The translations under genes were made by a program, and so were the position numbers. A DNA stretch of 64,000 nt from Nocardia tengchongensis. Lineage in GTDB: Bacteria > Actinomycetota > Actinomycetes > Mycobacteriales > Mycobacteriaceae. The notes beneath the pieces are model-generated. The model saw only the letters and a program-made list of their open reading frames with translations, did not search any database and was not told where the DNA came from. Below, piece by piece: positions 18,775-27,971 of the stretch (positions are counted from its first letter, which is position 1; each line of letters starts with the position of its first letter). The stretch lies in assembly GCF_018362975.1 (NCBI RefSeq), contig NZ_CP074371.1, forward strand, positions 4,340,001 to 4,404,000. Reading direction: 5' to 3'.

Positions 18775-19709
18775 CCGAGCTGGATGTGCTGACGATCGGG
18801 CGGGTCGGAGTCGACCTGTATCCCGAGCAGAGCGGGGTGCCGCTCGCGCAGGTTCGGAGCTTCGCCAAGTTCCTCGGCGGGACCGCCACCAATGTCGCGG
18901 TGGCGGCGGCGCGACTGGGTCGCCGCACCGCGGTGCTCACCAAGGTCGGGCCCGACGGGTTCGGCGACTTCGTGCGCGACGCGCTGGAGGGGTTCGGGGT
19001 CTCGGCCCGGTATGTCGGGACATCGCCTGATCTGCAGACACCGGTGGTGTTCTGCGAACTGAATCCGCCCGCGGACCCGCCGCTGCTGTTCTATCGCGCG
19101 CCCATCGCGCCCGACCTCACGCTCACCGTGGATGAGATCCCTTGGGAAGTAGTGGATTCCGTGCCGCTGCTGTGGGTGACCGGGACCGGTGTCAGCGCCG
19201 AACCCGGCCGCGCCACCCAGCGCGCCGTCTTGGAGCGCCGGGCGCGACACGGGCACACGGTGCTGGATCTGGACTACCGGCCCATGTTCTGGCCCGACGT
19301 GAAGACCGCGCGCGCCGAGATCGGCTGGATGGTCGATCACGTGAACGTGGTGGTGGGCAATCGAACCGAGGTGCAGGTGGCGGTCGGCACCGCCGATCCC
19401 GACGAGGCCGCCGACCGGCTGCTGGCGCGCGGGGTCCGGATGGCCGTGGTGAAACGCGGCGCGGAGGGCGTGCTCATCGCCACCGAAGCCGAACGCTGGA
19501 CGGTGCCGCCGTGCCCGGTGCGGGTGCGGTGCGGGCTGGGCGCGGGCGACGGCTTCGGGGGCGCGCTGATCCACGGACTGTTGTCCGGCTGGGACCCGCA
19601 CCGGGTGGCCGCCTACGCCAATGCCGCCGGCGCGCTGGTGGCCTCGCGGCTGGCCTGCGCCGACGCCATGCCGACCGCCGCCGAGATCGAGGAGATGCTG
19701 TGCACCTGA
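18771..19709 (+). CDS. iolC: 5-dehydro-2-deoxygluconokinase (PfkB family)
   Basis: The 312-residue product is a ribokinase-like (PfkB) sugar kinase. It has the GRVGVDLYP start typical of IolC, the [15 protein letters not shown] motif near residues 38-52 and the C-terminal anion-hole/catalytic GAGDGFGG near residue 258. It phosphorylates 2-deoxy-5-keto-gluconate in inositol degradation. GTG 18771 overlaps the ATPase stop (GTGA). The next gene starts inside its last codons. Confidence 0.92.
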   Translation: MTELDVLTIGRVGVDLYPEQSGVPLAQVRSFAKFLGGTATNVAVAAARLGRRTAVLTKVGPDGFGDFVRDALEGFGVSARYVGTSPDLQTPVVFCELNPPADPPLLFYRAPIAPDLTLTVDEIPWEVVDSVPLLWVTGTGVSAEPGRATQRAVLERRARHGHTVLDLDYRPMFWPDVKTARAEIGWMVDHVNVVVGNRTEVQVAVGTADPDEAADRLLARGVRMAVVKRGAEGVLIATEAERWTVPPCPVRVRCGLGAGDGFGGALIHGLLSGWDPHRVAAYANAAGALVASRLACADAMPTAAEIEEMLCT

Positions 19710-20593
19710 CCGACGCGCGGTGGTACGACCTGCTCCGCACCCGCGCCACCGATCCCGAGGCCGTCCGGCACGCCTACGCCGACCGGCGGCGGCGCCGGAG
19801 TCTGCTGTCGGATACCGGCACCCTGTTCCTCGTCGCCGCCGACCACCCGGCGCGCGGGGCCCTGGGCGTCGGCGCCGACCGGACCGCCATGGCCGACCGC
19901 CGCACTCTGCTGGAACGCCTGCTCATCGCGCTGGCCGACCCAGCGGTGGACGGCGTGCTCGGGTCACCCGACATCGTGGAGGAACTCCTGCTCCTCGACG
20001 CCGTCCACGACAAGATCGTCATCGGCTCCATGAACCGCGGCGGACTGGCGGGGGCCGACTGGGAGATCGACGACCGCTTCACCGGCTACGACGCCGAAGC
20101 GCTCGTCAAATACCGTCTCGACGGCGGGAAAATGCTGTTGCGCCTGGTGGATTCGGATCCCGGCACCATCCCGACCCTGGAAGCCTGCGCCCGCGCGGTA
20201 TCCGAGCTGGCCGAGCACGGGTTGATGGCCATGGTGGAACCGCTGCCCTACGCGCGCGACCACAGCGGGGCGCTGATCATGCACAAGGACTCCGCCTCAC
20301 TGCAACGCGCCATCACCGTGGCATCGGGGCTGGGCGTCACCTCGGCGTACACCTGGCTGAAAATCCCCGCGCCCGAGGATGTTTCGGTGCTCGATGCCAC
20401 CACGCTGCCCGTGCTGGTGCTGGGCGGCGAGCCCTCCGGGGACCCCGAGGCCGACCTCTCGTCCTGGGGTGCGGCGCTGCGCCACGATGTCGCGCGGGGC
20501 CTGGTCGTCGGCCGCAGCCTGCTCTACCCGCCCGACGGTGACGTCGCGGGCGCGGTGCGGGCCGCGGCGCGCGTGCTGGAGGTGGCGCGATGA
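19700..20593 (+). CDS. Cgl0159-family (beta/alpha)8 aldolase-like protein
   Basis: This 297-residue protein resembles the Cgl0159/DeoC-like barrel found in actinobacterial inositol clusters: TLFLVAADHPARG near residue 45, a central KYRLDGGKMLLRLVD with a candidate Schiff-base lysine, and GLGVTSAYTWLKIP towards the end. It occupies the operon position where IolJ would cleave phosphorylated 2-deoxy-5-keto-gluconate to dihydroxyacetone phosphate and malonic semialdehyde. That function is inferred from context. GTG 19700 overlaps the end of iolC by 10 bases. The family call is from memory of the actinobacterial annotation. Confidence 0.8.
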   Translation: MHLTDARWYDLLRTRATDPEAVRHAYADRRRRRSLLSDTGTLFLVAADHPARGALGVGADRTAMADRRTLLERLLIALADPAVDGVLGSPDIVEELLLLDAVHDKIVIGSMNRGGLAGADWEIDDRFTGYDAEALVKYRLDGGKMLLRLVDSDPGTIPTLEACARAVSELAEHGLMAMVEPLPYARDHSGALIMHKDSASLQRAITVASGLGVTSAYTWLKIPAPEDVSVLDATTLPVLVLGGEPSGDPEADLSSWGAALRHDVARGLVVGRSLLYPPDGDVAGAVRAAARVLEVAR

Positions 20594-20630
20594 GCAGCCG
20601 GGGCGCGCTCCGGCCCACGAGGAGGCGGCG

Positions 20631-21541
20631 GTGAACGGGCTGCATCGACCGGCCGGAACGCTGGCCGATTCCGGGGATCCGGTGTGGCTGACGCCCGAAG
20701 CCGCCGGGTGGTCCTACGCCGGGCTGCGGGTGCTGCGGCTCGGCGCGGGGGAGCGGCGGGTGCTGCGGACCGGGGAATTCGAGGCGTTCGTATTGCCGCT
20801 GGCGGGCGCGTGCACGGTGCGGGTGGACGGGCTGGTGTTCGAACTCGCCGGGCGCGATTCGGTTTTCACGCGGGTCAGCGACTTCGCGTACGTGCCCAGG
20901 GACGCCGAGGTGGAGCTGTCCACGGTGGCGGGGATCGAGGTGGCTCTGCCGATGGCACGGTGTACGCGTCGACTGGATCCGAAATACGGTCCCGCCGAGC
21001 GGGTTCCGGTCGAGGTGCGCGGCGCGGGGCCGGCGACCCGGCAGGTCACCAACTTCGGGACGCCCGGGGCGTGGGAGCACGCGGACAAGCTCAACGCGTG
21101 CGAACTGCTCACCCCCGACGGGAACTGGTCCTCCTACCCGCCGCACAAGCACGACGAAGCCTCCGAATGCGAGGTCGTCAACGAGGAGATCTACTACTTC
21201 CGCATCGCCGGACGCGACGGAATCACCCCGGCCCCGAGGGTTTCGGGCTGCACCGCACCTATACCCACGACGGGTCCCTCGACGAGAACGTGGCCGTTCG
21301 CGACGGCGACGTCTTCCTGATCCCGCACGGCTACCACGGTCCGTGCGCGGCCGCCCCCGGCTATCCCATGTACTACCTGAACGTGCTGGCCGGTCCCGCG
21401 CCCGAACGGTCCATGGCCTTCTGTGACGACCCCGCGCACGCCTGGGTGCGAGCGGAGTGGGCGCGGCAGACGCCGGATCCGCGGTGCCCCCTTACCTCCC
21501 ACGCCGGCCCCGTCACTGCCCCCGAAGGACGGCTCGGATGA
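20631..21541 (+). pseudogene. iolB: iolB, 5-deoxy-glucuronate isomerase, one-base frameshift
   Basis: The gene starts at GTG 20631 with GGAGG upstream. The cupin-like IolB sequence (CELLTPDGNWSSYPPHKHDE, EEIYYFRI) runs to about 21233, then jumps to the -1 frame and continues with EGFGLHRTYTHDGSLDEN and IPHGYHGP. One missing base in the GCCCC run at 21231-21236 explains the break; the 911-base gene is one short of 304 codons. The second half is undamaged and its stop overlaps the iolD start as ATGA, so the gene is probably functional and the base lost in sequencing. If the deletion is real, the inositol pathway would be blocked at the isomerase step. Confidence 0.88.
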
Positions 21542-23388
21542 AGCTCACGACAGCGCAAGCACTGGTGGCCTGGCTGGTCGCGCAACGCTCGGAAACCCTC
21601 GAAGGCGTCGAGGTGCCGTTGTTCCCCGCCGTGTTCGGCATTTTCGGGCACGGCAATGTGCTCGGCCTGGGCACCGCGCTGGCCGAGTACCGCGACGCCT
21701 TGCCGCTGTGGCGCGGGCACACGGAGGAGGGTATGGCGCTGGCGGCGGTCGGGCTGGCCAAGGCCACCCAGCGGCGGCAGGTCGCCGTCGCCGCCTCCTC
21801 GATCGGGCCGGGCGCGCTGAACATGGTGACGGCCGCCGGTGTGGCGCACGCGAATCGGCTGCCGGTGCTACTGCTGCCCGGCGACACGTTCGTCAGTCGC
21901 GCCCCCGATCCGGTGTTGCAGCAGGTGGAGCACTTCGGTGATCCGACCGCCACCGTCAACGACGCCTTCCGGCCGGTGAGCCGGTATTTCGATCGCATCA
22001 CCCGGCCCGAGCAGCTGATCGCGACACTGCCGCAGGTGGCGCGGGTGCTCACCGACCCCGCCGACGCCGGGCCGGTGGTGCTGGCGCTGCCGCAGGACGT
22101 GCAGGCCGAGACCTACGACTTCCCCGACGCCCTGTTCGAGCCGGTGCTGCACCACGTCCCGCGCCCACGGCCGGATCGGCGCGCTGTCACCGACGCCGTG
22201 CGCGTGCTGCGGGAGGCGCGTCGGCCGCTGCTGGTGCTCGGCGGCGGCGTCCGATACTCGGGTGCGGGCGGGCAGGCGCTGGAATTCGCTGAGCGGCACG
22301 GTATTCCGGTCACCGAGACCACCGCCGGGCGCACGTTGGTTCCGCACGGTCATCCGCTGTTCGCGGGTCCGCTCGGCATCACGGGTGCGGCGTCGGCCAA
22401 TGCCTTGGCCGGGGCGGCGGATGTGGTGCTGGCAGTCGGCACCCGACTCCAGGACTTCACCACCGCGTCGTGGACGGTGTTCGCGCCGGAAGTCCGTCTG
22501 GTGCACATCAATACCGCGCGCTTCGACGCGGTCAAGCACGGTGCGCTGGCGGTGGTCGGCGACGCCGACGCCACCCTGCGCGACCTCGGATCCGACCTGG
22601 GGGAGTGGACGGCCGATCCGGACTGGACCGTGCGGGCGCAGGCGGTGCGGTCGGAGTGGGACGCGCACATCGACAAACTGCGCGCGCCGACACCGGGCAT
22701 GCCCAGCTACGCGCAGGTCGTCGGCGTGGTCAACGAGCTCAGTGAAGCCTCGGACTATGTCATGACCGCATCGGGCGGGATGCCCGGAGAACTCGTGGGC
22801 GGCTGGCGAGCCACCGGGGGCGTGCCGACGATGGATGTCGAATACGGCTTCTCCTGTATGGGATACGAGCTCGCCGGGGCCTGGGGTGCGGCGCTCGCGC
22901 GCACGGGGACCGACGGCCTGGTCACCACGCTGCTCGGCGACGGCTCGTACCTGATGCTCAACTCCGAGCTGTTCTCCGCGGCGTTCGCCGGGCACCCGCT
23001 GGTCGCGGTGGTGTGCGACAACGACGGATACGCGGTCATCGCACGGTTGCAGGAAGGCCAGGGCGGGACGCCGTTCAACAACTTCTACGCCGACTGCCGG
23101 ACCAATCACGCGACCCCGCCGCGCGTGGACTTCGCCGCACATGCGGCAGCGCTGGGCTGCGCGGTGTTCAGCGCGGGCGAGCTCGATGAGTTTCGGGAGG
23201 CATACGCCCGCGCGCGAGTAGCCGCGCGGGCCGAGTCCCGGCCCGCCGTCGTCGTGGTCCGCACCCGGCCGTCCGCCTGGACCGAGGCGGGCGCGTGGTG
23301 GGAAGTCGGTGTGCCACAGCATCTCTCGGGCCGAACCGAATACGACCGCGGCAAAGCGGGGCAACTGCGCTACACCCATCCGGACTGA
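21538..23388 (+). CDS. iolD: 3D-(3,5/4)-trihydroxycyclohexane-1,2-dione hydrolase (ThDP enzyme)
   Basis: The 616-residue enzyme belongs to the thiamine-diphosphate-dependent acetolactate-synthase-like family. The N-terminal domain has the catalytic glutamate region RGHTEEGMALAAVG, the central domain LLVLGGGVRYSGA, and the C-terminal domain the ThDP motif GDGSYLMLNSELFSAAFAG followed by NDGYAVI. IolD opens the dione ring in inositol catabolism, and the length matches the family. ATG 21538 overlaps the iolB stop. It is the last gene of the operon; 187 bases without a gene follow. Confidence 0.93.
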   Translation: MKLTTAQALVAWLVAQRSETLEGVEVPLFPAVFGIFGHGNVLGLGTALAEYRDALPLWRGHTEEGMALAAVGLAKATQRRQVAVAASSIGPGALNMVTAAGVAHANRLPVLLLPGDTFVSRAPDPVLQQVEHFGDPTATVNDAFRPVSRYFDRITRPEQLIATLPQVARVLTDPADAGPVVLALPQDVQAETYDFPDALFEPVLHHVPRPRPDRRAVTDAVRVLREARRPLLVLGGGVRYSGAGGQALEFAERHGIPVTETTAGRTLVPHGHPLFAGPLGITGAASANALAGAADVVLAVGTRLQDFTTASWTVFAPEVRLVHINTARFDAVKHGALAVVGDADATLRDLGSDLGEWTADPDWTVRAQAVRSEWDAHIDKLRAPTPGMPSYAQVVGVVNELSEASDYVMTASGGMPGELVGGWRATGGVPTMDVEYGFSCMGYELAGAWGAALARTGTDGLVTTLLGDGSYLMLNSELFSAAFAGHPLVAVVCDNDGYAVIARLQEGQGGTPFNNFYADCRTNHATPPRVDFAAHAAALGCAVFSAGELDEFREAYARARVAARAESRPAVVVVRTRPSAWTEAGAWWEVGVPQHLSGRTEYDRGKAGQLRYTHPD

Positions 23389-23575
23389 GGCCGCCGACCC
23401 ATTCGGCCTGATAGCGGGCGCGACGTGCCGATGGCAAGAAATCCGGGCATACGGCGGACGCCCGACCCGCGTCCAGGATTTGTGGCAGACTCGGCGCAAA
23501 TACGCGGTCGGTCGATGGGCGATCAACGTTTGTGGTGATCGAAGCAGTACGGGGTACGGGATTTTGAAGGTCGCA

Positions 23576-25078
23576 ATGGATCTCAGCGCCATCGAGCGGC
23601 AAGTGGCCGCGGATCGCGGGGCAGCACGGGACCGGTCGATCGGGCCGGAGCTGGCGCTGGCCACCACACTGTCCGAGCTGGCCCGGGCGCTGATGGCGAC
23701 CAAGAACGATCCGGAACAACGGGATCGGTCCGCGTCGGCGCTGGAGCCCGCGCAGGAAGCCGTGCTGATCCGGTTGCGCTGGCTCACCGCCGGGCACGTG
23801 ACCGCGCCGTTCGCCGCGGAGGTGACGGAGGCGCTGCGGCTGTTCGAGCAGGCCGCCCGCACGATCGGGCATCGGGAGCTGGCCACCTCCACCATCCGCA
23901 ACGCTTGTTCGGCGTATCGGCATGTGGCGCAGAACTATCCCCTCGCGGCGGGCGCGTCGGCCGATGCGCTGTCCAAGTGCAGTGTGTGGCTGTGTCGCCT
24001 CGACCCCAAGGCCGCCGTGGCCGCGGGCGAGGATGCGGTGCGCATCCGCGCGGGCCTGTTCGCCGCCGACCCGGACCAGGCCAACCGGTACCTGGCCACA
24101 TTGAACACCCTCCTACGCACCCTCATGGTGGGCCGCCAGCGCAAGCAGGCCCTGGCCATGTACCGCGAGTGCTACGCCAACGTCACCACCGCGGGCATGA
24201 CGCAGCGGCTGCGTGAAATCCGGGTCGAGGACATCGGATTCACCGGCAAGACCGTCACCGCCCTGCGCAAACTCGAATGCGCCACCCTCGAACGCGCCGG
24301 CTACCTGACCCAGCAGCAGATCCTCTACCAGACGGCCGGTGACCTGGCCACCATCGAGGAGATCAACTGGCAGCTGGCCCTGGTCGGCCTCAAGCCGATC
24401 GCTGCGGGCGCACTCCCCGATCAGCCCTCCAAGCCGGTCGAGATCAGCACCTCCTTCGGCGCGCTGAGCGTGCGCTGCTCCTCCCGCAACGCCGTCACCC
24501 TGGTGCGCGCGGCCATCCTCGCCGCCTACACCGCCGACAACGCCCAGGCGGTCCCCAGCACCGCCTACCAGGGTGTCGACGAAAAGCACTGGAGCACACC
24601 CGAGCCCGAGGTCAACCGGGCCGAACGCCTCGGCGAGGATGTCGTCCTCATCGAGAAGGTCTCCGAACACTGGGTCTCGGTGAAGAGCCTCAACTGGGAG
24701 GTCGCCCCCGTCGGCCGCCACCCCCTGGCCCTGCGCCTATCCCAGGAATGGCCGGTCGTCAGCGTCACCACCACCGAACAGATGTCCTACGAACTGTGCT
24801 GGTACGAGGGCGGCGCCGCCACCCAATACGCCTGCCTGGGCCTCCCCGCCGCCCAAATCCCTTTGGAAAAACCCTTGGCCCCCTTGGACTTCAAGGCCCT
24901 CTCCGACTACGGCGCCGACTACGCCTCCGAAACCCAGGTCCGCTCCGCCTTCGGCAACACCACCATGTTCACCAAACTCACCTGCCTCCCCGGCAGCGGC
25001 ATCCGCCAGGCCGCCGAAGCCGGCCCCCTCTCCGCCCACGGCGCGAACACCCTGTACTTCCGCAACGGCGAATCGTGA
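23576..25078 (+). CDS. Hypothetical TPR-like protein
   Basis: The 500-residue product is not one I recognise. The first 300 residues are strongly alpha-helical with repeated TPR-like pairs (LFEQAARTIGHRELATSTIRNACSAYR; DALSKCSVWLCRLDPKAAVAAGEDAVRIRA). The last 200 are richer in beta strands with Trp and Tyr. No signal peptide or membrane segment is seen. GAAGG lies five bases before ATG 23576. The N-terminal SARP/TPR-type helical repeats suggest protein-protein interaction. It stands alone between the iol operon and the DUF4184 gene. Confidence 0.75.
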   Translation: MDLSAIERQVAADRGAARDRSIGPELALATTLSELARALMATKNDPEQRDRSASALEPAQEAVLIRLRWLTAGHVTAPFAAEVTEALRLFEQAARTIGHRELATSTIRNACSAYRHVAQNYPLAAGASADALSKCSVWLCRLDPKAAVAAGEDAVRIRAGLFAADPDQANRYLATLNTLLRTLMVGRQRKQALAMYRECYANVTTAGMTQRLREIRVEDIGFTGKTVTALRKLECATLERAGYLTQQQILYQTAGDLATIEEINWQLALVGLKPIAAGALPDQPSKPVEISTSFGALSVRCSSRNAVTLVRAAILAAYTADNAQAVPSTAYQGVDEKHWSTPEPEVNRAERLGEDVVLIEKVSEHWVSVKSLNWEVAPVGRHPLALRLSQEWPVVSVTTTEQMSYELCWYEGGAATQYACLGLPAAQIPLEKPLAPLDFKALSDYGADYASETQVRSAFGNTTMFTKLTCLPGSGIRQAAEAGPLSAHGANTLYFRNGES

Positions 25079-25191
25079 AATAGCCCGACGGCTACGAGAT
25101 CGCGTCCGACACCGACCTGGAAGCCCACGGTTGAACGGCGTTTGCGGACGCGTCTCGGAACGGGTTGAAACGGTGCTGGATAGACTTGGTC

Positions 25192-25968
25192 GTGCCGCTC
25201 ACCTTTCCTTCGCATGCGTTGGCCGTACTCCCGTTGAAGATGCGGTGGCCTCGTCACCTGGACGGTGTCGCGTTGGTGGTGGGCGCCGCGGTTCCCGACG
25301 CCCCCTATCCGGTGGCAGGGTTCTTTTCGTTTCCGGAGACGCACACACTGCCTGCGTTGTTGTGGTGGTGTCTGCCGATGGGGATCGTCGCTACGTTGGT
25401 GATCCGTTGGGGTGCACCGGCGATTGGCGCGCATCTGCCGCGACTCGGTGCGTTCGATCTGCCCGCCTACGGCGTACTCGGTGTCGTCCGATATCCGTGG
25501 TATGTCACGGGATACTCGATCCTGATCGGTGCGGTCACCCATATCTTCTGGGACGGGTTCACGCATGATCCGGCCGGCGGGCATGGCTGGGGTGTGGCCA
25601 GCTTTCCCGTGCTGTTGCAGCCAGGTCTGCTGGGCAGGCCCTGGTGGTACCTGCTGCAGCAGACATCGACCTTCGTCGGTGCGGCACTCGCGGTTGGATT
25701 GTTCTACTACATCGGTCGCCGCGGACTGCTGCGGGCCTGGCACGGTGAACCACCGGTCACCCGGCGCGAACCGAAGCGGTTCTGGCTGGCGGCCGGTCTG
25801 GTCGCCGCGATCTGTTTGTCGCTGCTCCCGCTGATGCCCTTGCCATTTCAGCCGTTCGTGGTGGGAGTCCGGTTGCTCTATGTCGTGGCGCTGTCGTTGC
25901 TGGCAGGCGCAGTGGTGATGCGGGAGAGGGTAGCTGCGCCAGTCGCTGGTGTCCGGTCCGCGCAATAG
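25192..25968 (+). CDS. DUF4184 membrane protein
   Basis: The product (258 residues) matches the DUF4184 family: PLTFPSHALAVLPLK at the N-terminus and DGVALVVGAAVPDAPY, then SILIGAVTHIFWDGFTH in the middle. Histidine and aspartate residues in these segments recall metal-dependent membrane hydrolases, but no function is established. Six or so hydrophobic helices are visible. GTG 25192 directly precedes the family N-terminus. It ends two bases from the convergent response-regulator gene. Confidence 0.85.
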   Translation: MPLTFPSHALAVLPLKMRWPRHLDGVALVVGAAVPDAPYPVAGFFSFPETHTLPALLWWCLPMGIVATLVIRWGAPAIGAHLPRLGAFDLPAYGVLGVVRYPWYVTGYSILIGAVTHIFWDGFTHDPAGGHGWGVASFPVLLQPGLLGRPWWYLLQQTSTFVGAALAVGLFYYIGRRGLLRAWHGEPPVTRREPKRFWLAAGLVAAICLSLLPLMPLPFQPFVVGVRLLYVVALSLLAGAVVMRERVAAPVAGVRSAQ

Positions 25969-25969
25969 G

Positions 25970-26644
25970 TCAGGGGCGGGGTGGTTCGACGCGGACCAGG
26001 CCGGATTGGAAGGCCAGGACGACGAGTTGGGCTCGGTTTTGGACGCCTAGTTTGGACATGGCTCGTTGGACGTGGGTGCGGATTGTGAGGGGGCTGACGT
26101 ACATTTTTTCAGCGATTTCCTCGTTGGAGAGGCCTTCGGCGACCATGGCGACGACCTCGCGTTCGCGGGCGGTGAGGACGTCGAGGGAATCGGCGGCGCT
26201 GATGCGGCTTTCGGGGCGGGAGAGGTAGCGGGCGATCAAGGTGCGGGTGGCGGTGGGGGAGAGCAGGGCGTCGCCGGCGGCTACCGCGCGGATGGAGCGG
26301 AGCAGTTCTTCGGGGCCTACGTCCTTGCCGAGGAAGCCGCTGGCTCCGGCGCGAAGGGCCTGGGCCACATACTCATCGAGTTCGAAGGTGGTGAGGATCA
26401 TGACTCGGGTGTCGTGCAGGGCGGGATCGGCGCAGATCTCCTGGGTGGCGGTGAGGCCGTCGACGCCGGGCATACGGATATCCATGACCACGACGTCGGG
26501 GGTGGTGGCCTGTGCGAGTTCGACCGCCTCCCGGCCGTTTCCGGCGATACCGACCACCTCCATGTCCTCGGCCGAATCGATCAGGAGCCGGAAGGTGCCG
26601 GCCAGCAGGGCTTGGTCGTCGGCGAGCAGTACCCGGATGGTCAT
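25970..26644 (-). CDS. NarL/LuxR-family response regulator
   Basis: The 224-residue product has a receiver domain with phosphoacceptor Asp55 (VVVMDIRMPG), Thr in ILTTFE and Lys in LGKD, and a C-terminal LuxR helix-turn-helix (LTAREREVVAMVAEGLSNEEIAEKMYVSPLTIRTHV). Its start overlaps the histidine-kinase stop (ATGA), so the two form a two-component system. The targets are unknown; the upstream MMPL exporter on the same strand is a candidate. Confidence 0.95.
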   Translation of the reverse strand: MTIRVLLADDQALLAGTFRLLIDSAEDMEVVGIAGNGREAVELAQATTPDVVVMDIRMPGVDGLTATQEICADPALHDTRVMILTTFELDEYVAQALRAGASGFLGKDVGPEELLRSIRAVAAGDALLSPTATRTLIARYLSRPESRISAADSLDVLTAREREVVAMVAEGLSNEEIAEKMYVSPLTIRTHVQRAMSKLGVQNRAQLVVLAFQSGLVRVEPPRP

Positions 26645-27876
26645 GGCGTCTTGTCCTCGTCGTCGGGGGATTGCGGGGGCTCGAGGGGGAGTTCGGTGGT
26701 GACTTCGAAACCGCCGCCGGGCTTGCGGCCGGCGCGCAGGTGACCGCCGACGGAGACGGCGCGCTCGTTCATGCCGATCAGGCCGTACCCTTGCCCGGCC
26801 GAATCCTGGTCGCCGCGAACAGTTTCGGTAGCGTCACCGCCGTCGTCGCTGATGCTGATGGTCAGCAGCAGACGCGAGTAGACCAGTCGCACATTCGCGG
26901 TCGCGGTGCTCGCGTGCTTGGTGACATTGGTGAGCGCCTCCTGGATGATCCGGTACGCCGTCAGATCCGCGCCCGGCGAGAGCGGTCGCGGCACCCCGGT
27001 GATCGACAGCGACAGGGTCAAGCCGGTCCGCTCGAAAGAGGTGAGCAGTTCCGAGAGTTGAGCCAGGCCGGGCGTCGGCTCCAGCGGAGCATCGGAATCG
27101 TCTTCACGCAGCAGCCCTACGGTGGCCTTGAGCTCACGCAACGCCGCGGAGGTCGTACCCGCCAGCTCGTCGAGCATCCCCTGCGCCTGATCGGGCTGGC
27201 TCCGCAGCAGGTACGCGGCGGTGGAAGCTTGAGCGTGCGCCAACGCCATGTGATGCGCCACGATGTCGTGCAGTTCCCGCGCGATCCGGACCCGCTCCTC
27301 GCCGACCCGCTGCCGCGCCTCCTCCTCACGGGTCCGTTCGGCCAGCTCCGCGCGTGCGTGCAAGGCGGCCAGATAGTTGCGCCGATTGCGACCGGCCTCG
27401 GCGAACGCGCCCGCCAGCAGGTCCCCGGCGACCAGCGTGATGCGTCCCCCGGTCAGCAGCGGATTGAAGTCGTGTACGAGGGAGGTGATCAACAGCGCGC
27501 CGCCCGCGACGATCGGCGCGAGCTTGGCGGTGCGCGCATCGGGATACCACAGTCCCAACGAGTACATCGCGACGAACGCCGCGCCCGCCGTGAACACCGA
27601 CACCTCGAAACCCAAGGCGCCGATCGCGATACCGCAGGCCGTCGTGATCGCCAGCACCGCCCGCGGAAACTCCCGGCGCCACAACAACGCCAGCGAGGCA
27701 GTCGCCGACAACGCGAACACCCCGGGCGACCACGGCCGCACCACCACCGGGCCCTGCCCGTTGCCGTGATCGATGAACCGGCTCGCGTAGGTGGCGAGCG
27801 CGCACAGCAGAATCGCCACGACCACATCGACCACCCGGCTGTGCCGGCGCGGCCACTGCGACCATTCGGCGGTCAT
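26641..27876 (-). CDS. DesK/NarX-type sensor histidine kinase
   Basis: The product is a 411-residue membrane kinase. About five or six hydrophobic helices occupy the N-terminal 150 residues without a large extracellular loop. The HisKA_3 dimerisation box RIARELHDIVAHHMA comes near residue 200, and an HATPase domain ends in DDGGDAT and GYGLIGMNERA. It phosphorylates the downstream regulator. ATG 27876 has GAGGAG about ten bases upstream; an upstream in-frame ATG at 27903 is possible. The lack of an obvious sensor domain suggests detection of membrane state. Confidence 0.92.
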   Translation of the reverse strand: MTAEWSQWPRRHSRVVDVVVAILLCALATYASRFIDHGNGQGPVVVRPWSPGVFALSATASLALLWRREFPRAVLAITTACGIAIGALGFEVSVFTAGAAFVAMYSLGLWYPDARTAKLAPIVAGGALLITSLVHDFNPLLTGGRITLVAGDLLAGAFAEAGRNRRNYLAALHARAELAERTREEEARQRVGEERVRIARELHDIVAHHMALAHAQASTAAYLLRSQPDQAQGMLDELAGTTSAALRELKATVGLLREDDSDAPLEPTPGLAQLSELLTSFERTGLTLSLSITGVPRPLSPGADLTAYRIIQEALTNVTKHASTATANVRLVYSRLLLTISISDDGGDATETVRGDQDSAGQGYGLIGMNERAVSVGGHLRAGRKPGGGFEVTTELPLEPPQSPDDEDKTP

Positions 27877-27926
27877 CCGCACTCTTCTCCTCGTCGAGAA
27901 CACTAATCGGCAGGTCCCGAAGTGAC

Positions 27927-27957
27927 CGGTAGGCCGCCCACCCGGGACGGCCTACCG
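27927..27957 (-). terminator. Hairpin between the MMPL gene and the kinase gene
   Basis: CGGTAGGCCG at 27927-27936 pairs perfectly with CGGCCTACCG at 27948-27957 across an 11-base loop. It lies 14 bases after the MMPL stop and 50 before the kinase start. No T-tract follows, so it may attenuate rather than stop transcription into the two-component genes. Confidence 0.5.
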
Positions 27958-27971
27958 ATGCCTGTCATCGA

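Noticed and set aside
21868..23901. A 677-codon minus-strand frame opposite iolD
   Set aside because: IolD has all ThDP motifs in the opposite frame; the antisense frame is a by-product of high third-position GC.
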